A DNA stretch of 64,000 bases from Elysia chlorotica (GCA_003991915.1 RQTK01000022.1:323531-387530), one strand, 5' to 3'; positions 26,571 through 39,540 are shown, counted from the stretch's first letter. Translations and numbers: made by a program. Notes: generated by a model from the letters alone, not told the origin.

Positions 26571-26697
26571 ATTCCGAACCGATAAGACTGTTGGTGCTCC
26601 TCGCACGGATTTTACAGAACTTCTAAAACGGAATTTCGAACTTCCCAATTTAATTACATTTGAATTTGAGACTCCGATGGGACTGAAGTATACTTAA
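26571..26697 (+). CDS. Terminal-exon candidate, unknown product
   Basis: It follows an excellent acceptor, TTTCCTCCTTTCCTTTTCTAG. With one leading base it reads 41 codons to TAA at 26695-26697, starting FRTDKTVGAPRTDFTELLKR and ending ETPMGLKYT. Composition is more protein-like and GC-richer than the surroundings. I do not recognise the family, and no matching upstream exon was found. A 41-codon frame after an acceptor can occur by chance. Confidence 0.28.
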
Positions 26698-28670
26698 ATC
26701 TCAGTATTATCATGTTTTGGTTCGTGCTGTGCATTACTAACTTTTATTTCTTGTTTGTTTTCCTCTCTCTAAGCGATATTTAATGACATTGCATTTGAGA
26801 TGATGACTTTGTTAAACTGAACGATGCTACCAAGAATGTCCTTTTTACACTGAACGTGGATGACTATAATAAAAATGTATATTGTCGAAATGGTGTTTCC
26901 AAGAGTCTGCAAAAATACGACATAATATAATTCTAAAATGAACTTGGTTAATAATTGGTAAAGTGCTTGTGGAATTTAAACATTTATCGAGGTAAATGTG
27001 GAAATGATCCTGATTGTTTTTTTTTCTGTTTTTTTTTTCTTAAGATTTTTTTCTTATGTCCACGGTGCTAATACCTCGATTGTTCTATTTTGTTTCTTAC
27101 CCTTTTCTCATCGGTTGAACTTTCTCTTCTTTCTCGTTATCCTTATCTTTTTTTCTTGTCGTCCTATTCATCTTCTTCTATTTCATTATAAACAGAATTA
27201 TATTTTAAAAATTTAACACTGACTATACACAAATAGATTCACAGAATAAAGTGGTTTTATGTGTGTATTGACAAAAACAAAATTAACCATCACTTATGGA
27301 TTAAAATTAGAAAATTAGATGTCTAGTGAAGATATATATTGTAAATGTATAGACCCTGTCGAACATAGCCCTGGCAAATATGACAAATTTACATTCTAAC
27401 CTATATCGTTATTATTTGTCTATGCTTTATCTCTACGCCTTTGATTTTAGCAGTGACCCTACATTATTTTTCATTTTGCTGCCATTTTTAGGAAACAAAC
27501 GTAAGTCGAGTTTCACGACACATAACGGGAAAGCCCCTTTTGGGATTTCGATTCGGTTCTTACCGTGAGCAATACAATTTTATATTCGGCTCTACGTAAA
27601 ACCACATCACATGACGTTATGACAACCTATTGACAAAATGTAATTCAAAGTCTATTATATGATGTCCACATCTTAAGGTGCATGACCAACAACTTGTCTT
27701 GTTCAGCTCATTAAAATATTCCCTGATTATAGGGTCCCATAGTTGTTTTCCACTCACACCCATACTTAAACGCAAATAAAATCATGTTTAATCTAAGTAG
27801 CCCTAAGTAAAATATTTCTCTGCCATTGCGATGGCCAGTTGGTCAGGTTGGAGAATGAGAAAATAACTATGACATATAGATATCAATTTTGTGAAATAAT
27901 TTGGCTGTCTCAGCTCTGAATGACCACAATATAAAATAGATATTGATGCAGGAATAAGAACATATCCATATTGCCCACTTTTGTAGATATCACCATTTTC
28001 ATAAGGACAAGAAACATGTGGAAACTATATGTGTATTGACAATAAATTAAATCGCATACAATATTCTGAATCACACAATAACTTCTAAATTGAGTTTTTC
28101 GAGACTGCTTCATTGTATCATTAACAAAGCATTATCTATTGTAACGCATTATATTTTTTTAGCTTTTGAGCAAACGAAAACAGGCAATTTAATCTGGGTT
28201 TTTTTATATCCTAACACAAAGGCATCAACACATTATCATGAGTATAAAACTAAAAACTCCAAAAACTTGTTTTTCTTAATATTTATTTTCAAAACAAAGG
28301 AAATTAAAGAGCCTATTATCCCTTTTAAATAGTGGTGTTAATGTAAAGATTTATGTTTCAGCATTTTCCAAAATTTTTCAACATGCATTTTAGTAACTTT
28401 ATTCCTCTTTTTTTAATCATGTAAATAAGGATTGATTTATCCTTAGGAAAAACTAACATACAAAATTGAAAAATAAATTGAATTTGAAAAAAATAATCAG
28501 ATCTCTTCGCGTATGTGTTTTTACAGAACTTAACTGGCAGGCTGTCTAAGATTTCATCGGGAAAATTAATTTCGTACATACAAAGTTGTCTGTCCTTGAC
28601 AGCTGGAAGTCTGAAACGTAAAATAAAAATAAAAGCTGTTCAAAAATGTTACTTGTATTTGATCGTCTGT
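26698..28670. other. Unique AT-rich DNA, no gene seen
   Basis: Short T-rich and A-rich tracts only. Confidence 0.5.
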
Positions 28671-28765
28671 TTTGTAGCTGTTGCTGTTAGTGTTTCTGTT
28701 GTTATTGTTGTTGCCTTTGTTGTTGTTGTTGCTGTTGTTAAGTTGGCGCTGGTGGTGGTCGTTAT
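28671..28765 (+). repeat. Degenerate (GTT)n tract
   Basis: GTT and GCT units, clearly derived from a trinucleotide repeat. It encodes a Val-rich spurious frame. Confidence 0.8.
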
Positions 28766-31700
28766 TGATTGGTTCGTTTTATGTTTTGTTCTTGTTTTAA
28801 CACAAATAAAAAAGAAATGGTTGAACGCCAAAGTCAACTTCAACTTAAGGTTAAAATTGGTAAAGATAAGCAAGAAAGATAAACAAAACAAAAACAACAA
28901 TAAATATTAAACGCCAGAGCAACGAAAATATTTTAAATTAATTACTACACTAATACTGTGGTGTATGCATATCTAAAATGTTGTAATCGTTGACTTTTGT
29001 TTGATATGATACGTGTTGAAATAAATCGATAGTATTATACTTCTCTTGGCATGTGTACGGAATACTCTACTTTTAAACGTATTTTTGTATTAGCTAATTC
29101 TTTCCGAAACTTAGGGGATTTAAAATTAGTTATTAACTTATGTTTCTGGAAAGTTCATAAGAGTTATTTAGATGCGATACTAATACAATCATGTTTTAAG
29201 CTCTAGAGGCCGTTACGGTATTATAACGTCGCACTAGCTTATGAAAAGTTGTAAGACGATAAGGATATCTTCATCTTTTTTTACAATCTTAATCTACAAA
29301 TCTACAATTCTTCGGGGCTTTTGTGCTCTCATACAACGCAAGAGCACGTCAAAGCAACCGCTTCACAACTTTTAGGACTGTAGTGCTTTATCAGTCTCTC
29401 CAGGGTAAGGCAATCATCTCGATCCAGAGAGCTGAAGAAATAAGAAACAAACTAATATGTTTTAAGAGGAAGAAAAAACGTAGACGGAATAAAAAAAACT
29501 ATTATCGTGGAATTAGCGGATATAAGATGTAGCGAGACAAAATTAGCACACGGCTACAACAATGAAATTTATGTTTCCCCACAAAGCTGAATAGAATGGG
29601 AGATAATTATCTGCGAAGATTGGCGCCGTAGGAAATCGGTCGTGAACTAGCAGCCCAACTTTGGTTGTTGGAACTATACTTTTGTAGAGAACTGATAACC
29701 ATGGTGTAGAACAGTTTCCTAAATGGCAAGTTTAGTAGCTAAGAATGTTTTTTTTTCTTTTTTTTGTTATTACGATTCCCTGGATTTTTAGGTAATGTAG
29801 AATAACGTAGCTTTCAGACACCTGTCAACTCAGTTTACTCAGTTTTTATATGCTTGGCAGTTGTTTTAAACAATAAAACTATTAGGCAGTCTGGCAACCT
29901 TAAATAAATAATCTTTTGAAACTGGCCTGAGAAATCACGGGAAATTTCGGCTTTGACCGTTTACTTTGATTGTTTAAAAGAAGTAATAAGACATGATGGT
30001 AGATAACTAGGCAGAATAACAGATTGGATGCACTAAAGACATTGAAAAAAACATCGTGTGCTTTCTCTTCATGTTAGAGGCACAAGTGATACATACCTGG
30101 CGAGAAGAAGCGGTTATGGAACATACTGTTTTGGGCACTAATTTTTTTCCTCATTTGTTGGTTTTTGTTTTGCACCAATTATTACTTTCCTCAAAACAAA
30201 AAGGGCGCTAATTCTCTAGCCAATATGGAATAGTATGTGTATACTGTTCACAAAAATAGTAATTCAATTTCTTGGAATTAAGGCATCTTTTTATGAACAG
30301 GGAGAAATTCCGTTCCTCTCCCTTACAAATTTTGTCTTAAACACATCTAGTGTGCATCACTTTGATAAAGATATGTAAATTTATGGGGGAAAAAACAAAG
30401 TTGAACAAATCTTAAGTGTGGTGGCCTCTCAAAATGAGTCATGGGATATTTTAAATGCAGCTAGTTTCTTACTAAAATTCCTTTGTAAATATTCATATAA
30501 ATTAATATGTCTTGTTCATAATGATGTTTTTTTATCTGAACTGTGATAATATTTTTAACTAACTCTAAAAGAGATGCGATTCTCTTTCGTGTAGGAAAGT
30601 TTTTTGTGGTAAAAAGACTAAAACAAGACGCACAGCAACGTGCATGTACTTTAATATGAACGATAAAAACTAACCTGGTTTTGCCAAAAAATTTCTTTCT
30701 TTTTTTTTCAGAAATAAACGCTTCAATTCAATGTTGCTAAAATCTAAATATGCGCTAAATGTATATTTCATAATGCAAAAGCTTCTAATGAAATACTAAG
30801 TCTTGCCAAGATTTCTATAACAATTTCGAAAAAAAAATGTGTTTTATTTGACTTGAATAAATAAAACGATTTTCCACCTAAAAAAAAAACTAGACAATCT
30901 ATATTAAATTTAAAACCAGATGTTTCTTGAATACCGACCAGAGGGAATATCTTGTGCCATATAAAAGAATGTATGCCAAACAGTTCCTCAGATAAAATAA
31001 CAGCAATCAAAATGTTTCGGAACACGTAAAAGTGTATCATTTTTCAAAACGCCTATGGAGTTCTCAAATTTCGAAAAATATGAATTATTTTGAAATGTAA
31101 AATTTGAATGGTGTCTTCTACGAACAAAGCAAAAACAGATGTCCATAATTTAATCATTTTATTTTGAGTTCCGGGAAAAAAGATAAAAAATAACAACATA
31201 ATACCTGCTAACGTTTTATAATAACCATTTATCCCTAGGGTGTTACGATGGCATACAGTTACACTTCCTCTTAATCTATTTTTGCACGAGGGGTTTGCAT
31301 TTTAATGTTGTAGCCGTTTCTCATATTCCAACTTGAAACTTTTGAACAATGAAGAATGTATAATGGGCATCTTCCTCAGTTAACCATTTTGGCTGGTTAA
31401 AATAGGTTTAAGGGTATTCAAGAAATATAAAGAAAATAAATTTATAAAGTATAATTATAATAAGTATGTATCTTGTGTGATGTCTTTATTTTTAACCATT
31501 GCTTCTTAGAAATATGCTAGACTAGTCACTTCATAACTCCATCTGGGTTCTACATCTGTTTCCCACATCTTAAAATGTAAACGTTCGTAGGTAAGGATAC
31601 GTACTCCTTCTCGTTAAACGCACAATTACACTTGACTGTTTTTCTTCCTATTCTTCTTTCTAAGAAGATACTTCCAAGCAGTAATTTGTAAAGGTTAAAA

Positions 31701-32018
31701 TCGACTCGCGACCCTTTTGTAAGTTCTTGAAAGCATGTGCCTTTCTCAGCATCTCAGTCTCTTATGCATCAAACGAGGTATCTGACAATTGAATTTAATC
31801 ACATAATTATTTGAAACAGTCTGGGTGAAATCAGTAATTTTATCATTGAAAATTGTTCAACATAAATTTGAACAAGTGTACAAAGCTCAGAGACACAAGT
31901 GTTATACTCTTTATGTATCACGGCATCGTACTAAGAGATGTAGTTCTATATAGAATTGGCATTTTTAAACTGCTCACTGTACGGACAAAGAAACAGATTG
32001 CCTGAGACTTTCATTAAA
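28766..32018. other. Unique AT-rich DNA, no supported gene
   Basis: Near 29323-29400 a frame with SYNARARQSNRFTTFRT runs into CAGG/GTAAGG, a good donor, but has no acceptor. A strong acceptor at about 30709 (CTTTTTTTTTCAG) is followed by only 27 codons. Neither is called. Confidence 0.4.
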
Positions 32019-32042
32019 GTGTGTGTGTGTGTGTGTGTGTGT
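32019..32042 (+). repeat. (GT)12 microsatellite
   Basis: Twelve uninterrupted GT units. Confidence 0.95.
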
Positions 32043-32689
32043 AAAGAATACCATTTTCTGCTTCGGTATTCTGTCTTACAAATAATTGATGAGAACCAAT
32101 TTTCAGTAAAACGAAAACACCGAGCTGGCTACTACTTTCCAAAGGTAAATCAACGTCTACTCACTCCAGTTATTGTGTTTGAGCCCATTATTTGGAAATC
32201 TTACGTGAAAGGAAAAATCATACAATTTTAAATACCTTAAAGCACGTCTTCGTGTGCCTCTAATCTGAACAAAATTATATTTTGTTTCGTTTCTCCTAAA
32301 TTACTCTTCCATCAAAAGAATGATACATATCTTCGTGGAAAGGAACATTTTTCAATTTAATAAAGTCACCCAAGCTATGTATGTTTCACTCTCTTTCCAC
32401 CCCTGGGTCCGAAAGTCAACTCTGGAAGAGAACTAGCCTAAACATCAACCCCCAGAAATAGACAAGCTCAGAACAAGCAATGAAATAAAGCAATCTGGCT
32501 CCATAGTGCTGAAGGGGATTGGCATACACCCATAATTATTGGTCAAAGAGTAAACTTTAGAGAATACTCGACAGACAACACCACACGACGAAGATGAGAA
32601 AGCCAGGAAAAAAGGAAAGATATAGTTCAAAATAAACTGTATAGACAGTTACACAATGCTGCTATTGGTACCTCTGACTCTCTCACTCT

Positions 32690-32732
32690 TTGCGTGTGTG
32701 TGTGTTTGTGTGTTTCTCTCTCTCTCTCTGTC

Positions 32733-32779
<47 letters not shown>

Positions 32780-33010
32780 ATCTGTCTACCTGTCTGTGTC
32801 TGGCTCTGTCCCTTTTTCCCCATTCTCTCTCTCTATCTCTTTCTCTCTCTCCCTTTCTATCTTTCCCTCTTTGATCTTTCTTTCGTACTTTTCTGGTCAG
32901 TATTCTTCTTTGTTCTTTTAATCTGTAATTTTTTCTTCTCTTGCCTCTCTACACCTGTTTCTGTTGACCTAGTATTTATCTTATCCCATTTCTCCGCCCC
33001 TTCTCTCTCT

Positions 33011-33056
<46 letters not shown>
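32690..33056 (+). repeat. GT then CT microsatellite block
   Basis: GT units at about 32692-32712, CT-rich repeats to about 32875, a pyrimidine-rich linker, then CT at 33003-33055. All long frames here are Ser/Leu artefacts. Confidence 0.93.
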
Positions 33057-33059
<3 letters not shown>

Positions 33060-33306
33060 ATATCTCTTCTAACCATTTACATACTCATTCTAAGGTGTAA
33101 TAGAAAAAGATATTTTGAATTGTAAAAACTGATCGAAATAGGCGCACCTAATACCTGTCAAAATATGATGTAAAAAGCACCCAAAAATGAAGAAAACACA
33201 ACGATTAAAACAGCAAGAAAACGATGCTAAACGTTTTAATTGTACTTAATTGCAAGCAGTTTATAACAATTGTCCCGAATAACAACTTATGGTTTGGTAG
33301 ACACAA

Positions 33307-33561
33307 TCAACCAAATATGTGTTTCTCGAGCGTAAAAATCTGAGCCAAGACGAAAAGATAAAAAAAAACAACAGCAATAGAAATTAGGATGTGCCTACAT
33401 TCCAAGATAAGATACTGCTTAGAGCCATACACAATGGCAATCAATGAAAGAGATATTTGTGCTGCGTTGGACAAGATCGAGCATTCTTGTCCTTCTAGAG
33501 CATCTACCAAACAATATTTGAGATCGATGGTACCCACTTGAGACAGATCATACCAACCATC
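33307..33561 (-). CDS. Minus-strand exon candidate, membrane-like product
   Basis: On the minus strand a good acceptor, GTGTTTATTTCATAG, precedes an 84-codon frame closed by TGA at 33307-33309. It starts DGWYDLSQVGTIDLKYCLVD, has Cys at about 16 and 26, and two hydrophobic stretches (about residues 34-45 and 58-73) that could be membrane helices. No family recognised. Open frames of this length also occur by chance here, so support is the acceptor plus composition. Confidence 0.28.
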   Translation of the reverse strand, partial: DGWYDLSQVGTIDLKYCLVDALEGQECSILSNAAQISLSLIAIVYGSKQYLILECRHILISIAVVFFYLFVLAQIFTLEKHIFG

Positions 33562-35483
33562 CTATGAAATAAACACGCAGATAACATTAATTTGTTCATA
33601 TGAAGATCCGATGTACGTGTGTGGGGTACCATGTTCCTTGTGATTAGTAATGAAGCCCTAGCTTTTCCCTATGCTGTAACAAATATAATTATACTCAAAT
33701 CGTTATAACAAACACGTTCTACTCTTTACATAGTTCTTTCAACTTTTTAAAAACATGTGACTAATTAATCTTCAAAATATATTCTGAATTGTATAAATAA
33801 ATTAATGTATGTATCTACAGCCGAGCTAAAACGAATGAGTAAAAATTAAATGATAAATATCACTGTGCTTGCACTCAACACAAGAACAAAAGAGAGACTA
33901 ATAATTATGTTCTTTGGAAGAAACTTGAGTAACAAGTGATTATTCTTTATAAGAATAGTTGCGCTAGCTGCCTGTCATACAAACCATCCCGTGTCCCTAT
34001 AGTACTGCCGTTATCATCTATAGCGCGCCTCATAACAATTCATCAATGTCACTATCAAGTAAACATACCTCAATGTGTTTATCTCAAAGGGGCCCTTTCG
34101 AGGAGCAGGCCTATTTTCAACACTGAACCGTTTCTTTCTCGGGTGCAATGATTTGTCTTTGTAATGTGCAGCTCACAAATTCAGCCCGGCATCCTAACTT
34201 TTCAGGAAAAGTTTGTGAGCCCTTAATTTCGGAGCTTTTACCGTAGTATATTGTTTGTTTGTTTGTTTGGTTTTTTTTTACTGGCTGTTACATGAATTTC
34301 GCTGCTTTTAGGTAAGTTTCATATGGCTTTGAAATGTTCTTGCGAGTTGTCTTCTTTCTTCTCTCTGTTATACATGACAGACGGTCTTTCAGAAAGGTTG
34401 ACATTATTTCTCGCCGAAATATCTGGACAGTTAAATGGTAAGAGGTGAAAAGACCTTTAGGGCAAATAGGAAAGACCAGTTCAGTCACAGAGAAGAAAAA
34501 AAGTCCAATCAGAAAATTTTCTAGACAAGAGGTTACAGTGAGAGCTGAATTCAGACAGAAAATGTCAAAACATAACACATAATGTTTGTATACGTTTTAC
34601 AACCCCATCTCTTGATCCAAATTGTGCTAGAAACTTAATGGTAAATCGGAAATTCAAAAATGTCCAGGTCTGTTTCCTAGAACTAAGTTAGATCTCTATT
34701 TAGAGATTATAACTTTGAAGGAGAAAGAACTGTTGTTGCCTGACCCATTTGTTTGAAATCAAGTTTGAACAGGAGTTAAATAGTTTTGTGATCAGTGTGC
34801 CTACGTCTACGTCTAGTCTGGTTTCGGCTAGGTGATGAGGTGCTATTATGATAGAGAGATGCGGATTTGAACTCCATCTGCTCAAATTTACCTTGCTTGT
34901 GTGTGTTGGTGTCATTTTGTTTGTTTCGGTTTCTTTTTGGCCCACACAATTTCATATCACATTGGGATTGATTTATATACCGTAAACTTAAAAATATCAT
35001 ACCAGTGGAAAACTTTATTAATAAAAAGTAACATTAAACAGCTGCATGCTAAATCTTTCCTATTTACGCAATCTTTGTATGACAATTATGAGTTCTAATA
35101 ATAGCAGAATACAAAGGATAGTGGCATGGGTGTTAAAACAAAATTTAAGAAGTTAGAGAGGTAGAAAATTGCGTCATTTATATCCATCTTTTTTTTAACT
35201 TGCCACATTGAGAATGCATGATCAGATCTGCCCAGTATTGAACGAGTGGGAACACAAAGAGTCGCCCAGGGCATCGCAATGAAACGCTTATAACTCAATC
35301 CTAAACAATGAAAACTGTCACCTACTTACTAAAAACCAGGTCATTCAGACTACTTCAAAAACTCATGAATAAATAGATTGAACCAGAGAGGCCACACGAC
35401 AAAAGCTGGTGGTCAGTTCTTTTCTAACTTGCTTTGACACACTTTATCGGATTTATCGCGTTTAACGCCTCAGCTTTAAAGGA
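33562..35483. other. Unique AT-rich DNA, no supported gene
   Basis: A tRNA B-box-like GTTCAAATCC on the minus strand near 34870 is not paired with an A box. Nothing else recognised. Confidence 0.45.
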
Positions 35484-35558
35484 ATGATTAAATCAGGCTG
35501 TTTAATATTCAAAGACAGTGTTTGGTCATTTCTTTCCGTCCTCCATTTACTGTTAAAA

Positions 35559-35702
35559 ATGGCAATTTCACTCCAGTCTTTGCTATTACTGATATCATTA
35601 ACGTGCAATGCCTTCGAGAGCAATGATTCAATTCTAGTCTTTTGGGAGCTCGTAGTTGACACTCAGAAGAGAACTCTCTTGTTCGGGCCACACATTGATT
35701 GA
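35559..35702 (+). CDS. Small ORF with signal-peptide-like start
   Basis: An ATG in good context (AAAAATGG) opens 47 codons starting MAISLQSLLLLISLTCNAFE, which has the charge-poor start, Leu-rich core and Ala exit of a signal peptide. A Lys-Arg pair follows near residue 37, with nine residues after it. It could be a secreted-peptide first exon or chance; the opposite strand is also open here. Confidence 0.2.
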   Translation: MAISLQSLLLLISLTCNAFESNDSILVFWELVVDTQKRTLLFGPHID

Positions 35703-36740
35703 AGAATTAGGTTACCAAAGCTTTGCTTTGTACGGGACGCTGGGGAATCGCAAGATTTCTATGTTGCCTTCACTATATTTTATGGACAATATAAACCCTC
35801 TGCCCGGTGAGAAAATAAAAAAGCAACAAAGAGAAAAATAGCTTGCTAAAATTGTAATGTATTGAAAAACGCGAAACCAAAATTCTCACTTATGACTAGT
35901 TTGTCTTGTTTTGAAAAAAAAAACATATCAACACTCAAAGCGTTATGAATGTTTGAAATATTATTCACAAAATGAATATAACTTTAAAAATATAACCATA
36001 ATTATGTTGATGATTATTAATTTTTCCTTCCGTAACTAATATTTAACATAGGTTATGAAAGTACAGCGAGGAAAAGAAAATATAATTAAGTGGATCCGGT
36101 TTTTTAAACATACACTAGATAAGATAGGGAGAAAACAAGATAGCTTGTGGGATGATCAATACCATGTAATACATTGCTTCATCTAATGATGATAGAAAAT
36201 ACGTAAATGATCATGGTTAGCTATCGCAATGTAAGTAACAAAGAACACAACAAAACAAACAGTAGAGACAACCTTAATCGCCTTGGTTAAATGTACTGCT
36301 AGAATGCAACACCTATCTTCATATAACTTTTAAAAAATTTTGATGTATAACTTTTCTTGAAATAGATTCACATTATTGAGTATCAATTTCTAACAGAACA
36401 TTTATTTTTCAAGATTGAATTTTAATCATTTTTCTGTAGGTAAGATATCATCGGTGTACAAACATTTAAAATTGCTAAACATGAAAGCCATTGGGAAATG
36501 GGAGAATGTGATAATATTTTATTATTATTTGATAATAAAGGGAAGTTTGTTGGATAAAAAATAGAAGCAATACACAAAGATCTCATCATCTGTGCCGTAA
36601 AAGTTAATGATGGTAGGCTGGGGAACCATGCGATTGGACTGTAGCGATGGAAAAACACAACGCTTGATGATACCTTCACAGAGCAAAAGAATCTACACAT
36701 GGACAAAGTTAGCATTTTGAGTAAGTAAAACCTCTTATAA
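35703..36740. other. Unique AT-rich DNA with a weak minus exon candidate
   Basis: On the minus strand a branch-point-like GCTAAC and acceptor CCATGTGTAG precede position 36692. A 55-codon frame follows, containing SLQSNRMVPQPTIINFYGTD. No donor or family was identified. Confidence 0.22.
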
Positions 36741-36838
36741 TTAGGGGTCGTGATTACAGCGTGGTAAGGTTATGACTTGTCTGAAGATATGCAAGTAAGA
36801 AGGCTTGCGATGAATTGAAAGCTACCGTGACGTTGAAC
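36741..36838. mobile_element. Hairpin MITE-like relic (family copy 2)
   Basis: Starts TTAGGGGTCGTGATTACAGC, like the copy at 13043. It contains TAAGAAGGCTTGCGATGA, which the hairpin at 55432-55523 shares as TAAGAAGGCTTGCGACGA. The two arms pair poorly, so it is old. Confidence 0.45.
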
Positions 36839-37026
36839 TTACGGCCCAAAATGTGAAAAAATAGAGTCGTCGAACTCATGTACATAAAACACATGCTTTG
36901 AATTGAACTGTATCGTATTTGAGGTAATACTACTTCCGTCGATAGAGTTAAGAAGTAAAGCTGGATTATTGATTCTTATAGAAATTAATTAATGCATTAA
37001 ATAAACATCACAATTTGTATTTTCTT

Positions 37027-37052
37027 GCGTGTGTGTGTGTATGTGTGTGTGA
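37027..37052 (+). repeat. (GT)n microsatellite
   Basis: GT units with a single TA interruption. Confidence 0.93.
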
Positions 37053-37279
37053 GTACCTATAGCGTTTGTTTTTGTGGTTTTGTAATTTAAAAGCATCTGT
37101 CGAATCACAAGCTTATTAGAGAAATGTATAATTGCGAAACAATGCGTTTCGTTTAGGTGAGACACCGAATCCCAAACCATGCCCCATTCTGTCCCAGGAC
37201 TATAATGGACTATTAAAGTTGTAATCTAGGCACTACAAAACTAATCTAAAGTTTGGCCTCGCACATGGTAGGCCTATCA

Positions 37280-37740
37280 TTTCAAATTCTGCTTCCTTCA
37301 CTCTGCGAGGTTGGATTGAAAGAAGCCTCAGCCGAAGCCTGACTTAATTAAATAGATCCCCGCCCGTACGACATAAGAACACTTGGTGTTGATGGAGAGG
37401 TCCGAGGAAGCCCCAATGTGAAGTCCACAGCCGCTGAAGCAGCCTCCTGAATTAGCAGCTCAATAGCTTGAGAAGAAAGTGAGGAAATCTCCTCCTTGAC
37501 AAACAGGCGCGGGATAATTTGCACGGTGAAAATTGGGATATCGTTAGTAAGCCTAGTACCGTCCCCAATATAATTTGGCCCCGTTGCCGTAAAACAAGGG
37601 GGAAATGAGAAATTCCTTATTAGCTACGTTGACAAGCTTCCGGGCTATTATCTTCCTTTCCAGAGAATGCCTCGTAGAAAATTTCCCTTGACTCTGACAA
37701 TTATCACATGCAGGAAGGCCTCTTCATTTTAAGGTAAAAT
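37280..37740. other. GC-richer, high-complexity island (possible conserved noncoding element)
   Basis: About 460 bp with higher G+C and many CpG. It has no long frame in any reading and no repeat. It includes TTAATTAA (37344-37351), a paired-homeodomain core. The composition contrast with both flanks is clear; function is inferred only. Confidence 0.3.
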
Positions 37741-38883
37741 CTCAACTCCTCTGGCATTTTTTTTTCTAATAAACTGACATAATTTATATTTTAAAAAAAA
37801 CAACTAATCAGATCGTTTGTGTTCAAAAATATATGTTAAATTCATCATTGTCTGCTGTATTACCATAATCTAGAGTTGTAAAAAGAGATTAGTTTTAGTT
37901 TTATGATACGATGAGATTGCCAACACAATCGCGTTCCTACGATTAAGGCCCAACCGGCGTTGAAAAAGATATTATGGCGTCGTCAATACAACATTGTAGT
38001 GAACTTAAGACTCGCCCTTGTTCATGTATCTGAACTAGAAGGCCTGAGACGAGTTGTCAGCTACCACGATCGGTTTGTTTTGTACTTGATCCAGAAAATG
38101 TCTACCCAAAATAAAGCGTTAGGAATCCCACATTGACAGGATATCATATTATAATCACAATTCATCATACGAAGGCGGAAAACGTGTCGAAACCTGGACA
38201 ATCGTGTTTGATGCTCAGATTAGGGTTGATCGTTGCGGAAAAAAAAGAAAACTCCTAAACAAAAATAATTTCAATTTAGTTTTACCATGAATTAAAAAAG
38301 AAACATAAGGAAAGAATCGACCATACACAATTAGTAATATAACGCATCATACCCAGATTTTATCGTGAGAGATGCAATCATATACTGGTTACTTATTCGT
38401 GGACACTCTTCAAATCAATGATTTAGATAAAGGTCATAGATCGAAACATGTGATTTGTCACATAAAATGCGCTATGGGTCAAAGAAAGGGTCAAAACATA
38501 CAAGGGCTTGATTTGGAAGAATCAGAGCAAAACAAGTTCCTCGGTTTTAGTAATCTACCAAAGTTATGGACAGAATATCTAGTGGTTTCGTTCGTTTGTG
38601 TAGATTGTTAGTTGAAGTAGATCTAGGTCTAACTCATTGTCTAGTTCAAGTGTGTCCACCGGCCTCTTTGTTAGAGAGGATGCTAGAGGTTTTCTTCAAT
38701 TTGATCTTAGAGATATGTTACTAATAGGGATTCGGGAGTTTAGAAAATGGAACTTTATCCACGTGAGATAAATTTCGACAGGGGCAGACTATTTTTTATA
38801 TTCAAAGAGCTTTAAAAATTGGAAACAGTGAATAGTAAATATAGCTTACTTCCCAAAATATCAATCCTTTGTATAATTGGTCT
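37741..38883. other. Unique AT-rich DNA, no supported gene
   Basis: A 79-codon ATG frame at 38372 has protein-like composition but no splice signals or recognised motif. Confidence 0.4.
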
Positions 38884-39105
38884 GCAGCATAGCCTAGTTG
38901 GTAACGATAGACTTAAGGAAACCAACAAACTTAGCACCGGCAAGACAAATAATGTTTATAACGTAACATTGTCAGTATAATTTGACCGTCTGAGTCTGTT
39001 ATTCCCGCATTGTCTGTGTGTGGCAGCACGTAAAATTGGTAGACGTCTTGCACTCATTCACAAGATTGGCTATTATGATAACGTTGGACGCTAAGCAACA
39101 GACTC
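38884..39105 (+). mobile_element. Old SINE copy
   Basis: The head GCATAGCCTAGTTGGTAAC is followed by diverged body blocks: GTCAGTATAATTTGACCGTC, GTGTGTGGCAGCACGTAAAA, GTAGACGTCTTG and GTTGGACGCTAAGCAAC. Same order as the SINE at 15.4 kb, with a deletion in the B-box region. Confidence 0.75.
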
Positions 39106-39337
39106 AATTTATTCAAACTTAAACTTGCTGTTTTCTTCTGTTAGTGGTTCTCTGTGTTATTATTCAAACTTTTAATATACAAATCAAAACAGAACACTCC
39201 CAGGTCGTTTTATTTGTTTCTCCAATTTCTACGTTTTTCAATTATACATGCCTTTGTATAACTGATATCTTTTTTCATTTACAATTGTATCAACATCAGA
39301 ATCATCTTCGTCATCATTATTATCTTTATCATCATAA

Positions 39338-39430
39338 GCATCTTCCTCCTCCTCCACCTCCTCCTCCTCCTCCTCCTATTCCTCCTCCTCCTCCTCCTTC
39401 TCCTCCTCCTTCTCCTCCTCCTCCACCACC

Positions 39431-39502
<72 letters not shown>

Positions 39503-39540
39503 CCATCATCATCATCATTATCCCTATCATTATCCTCATC
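39338..39540 (+). repeat. (TCC)n then (CAT)n trinucleotide arrays
   Basis: TCC-type units (39338-39427) pass directly into CAT units (39430-39520) with degenerate edges. Frames read poly-Pro then poly-His on plus, poly-Met and poly-Arg on minus. These are not proteins. Confidence 0.95.

Noticed and set aside
30700..30800. Plus acceptor CTTTTTTTTTCAG followed by a 27-codon frame
   Set aside because: Frame too short and no partner exon; poly-T runs make such acceptors common here.
34740..35000. SINE suggested by a B-box-like GTTCAAATCC on the minus strand
   Set aside because: No A box at proper spacing and no body blocks of the SINE family.
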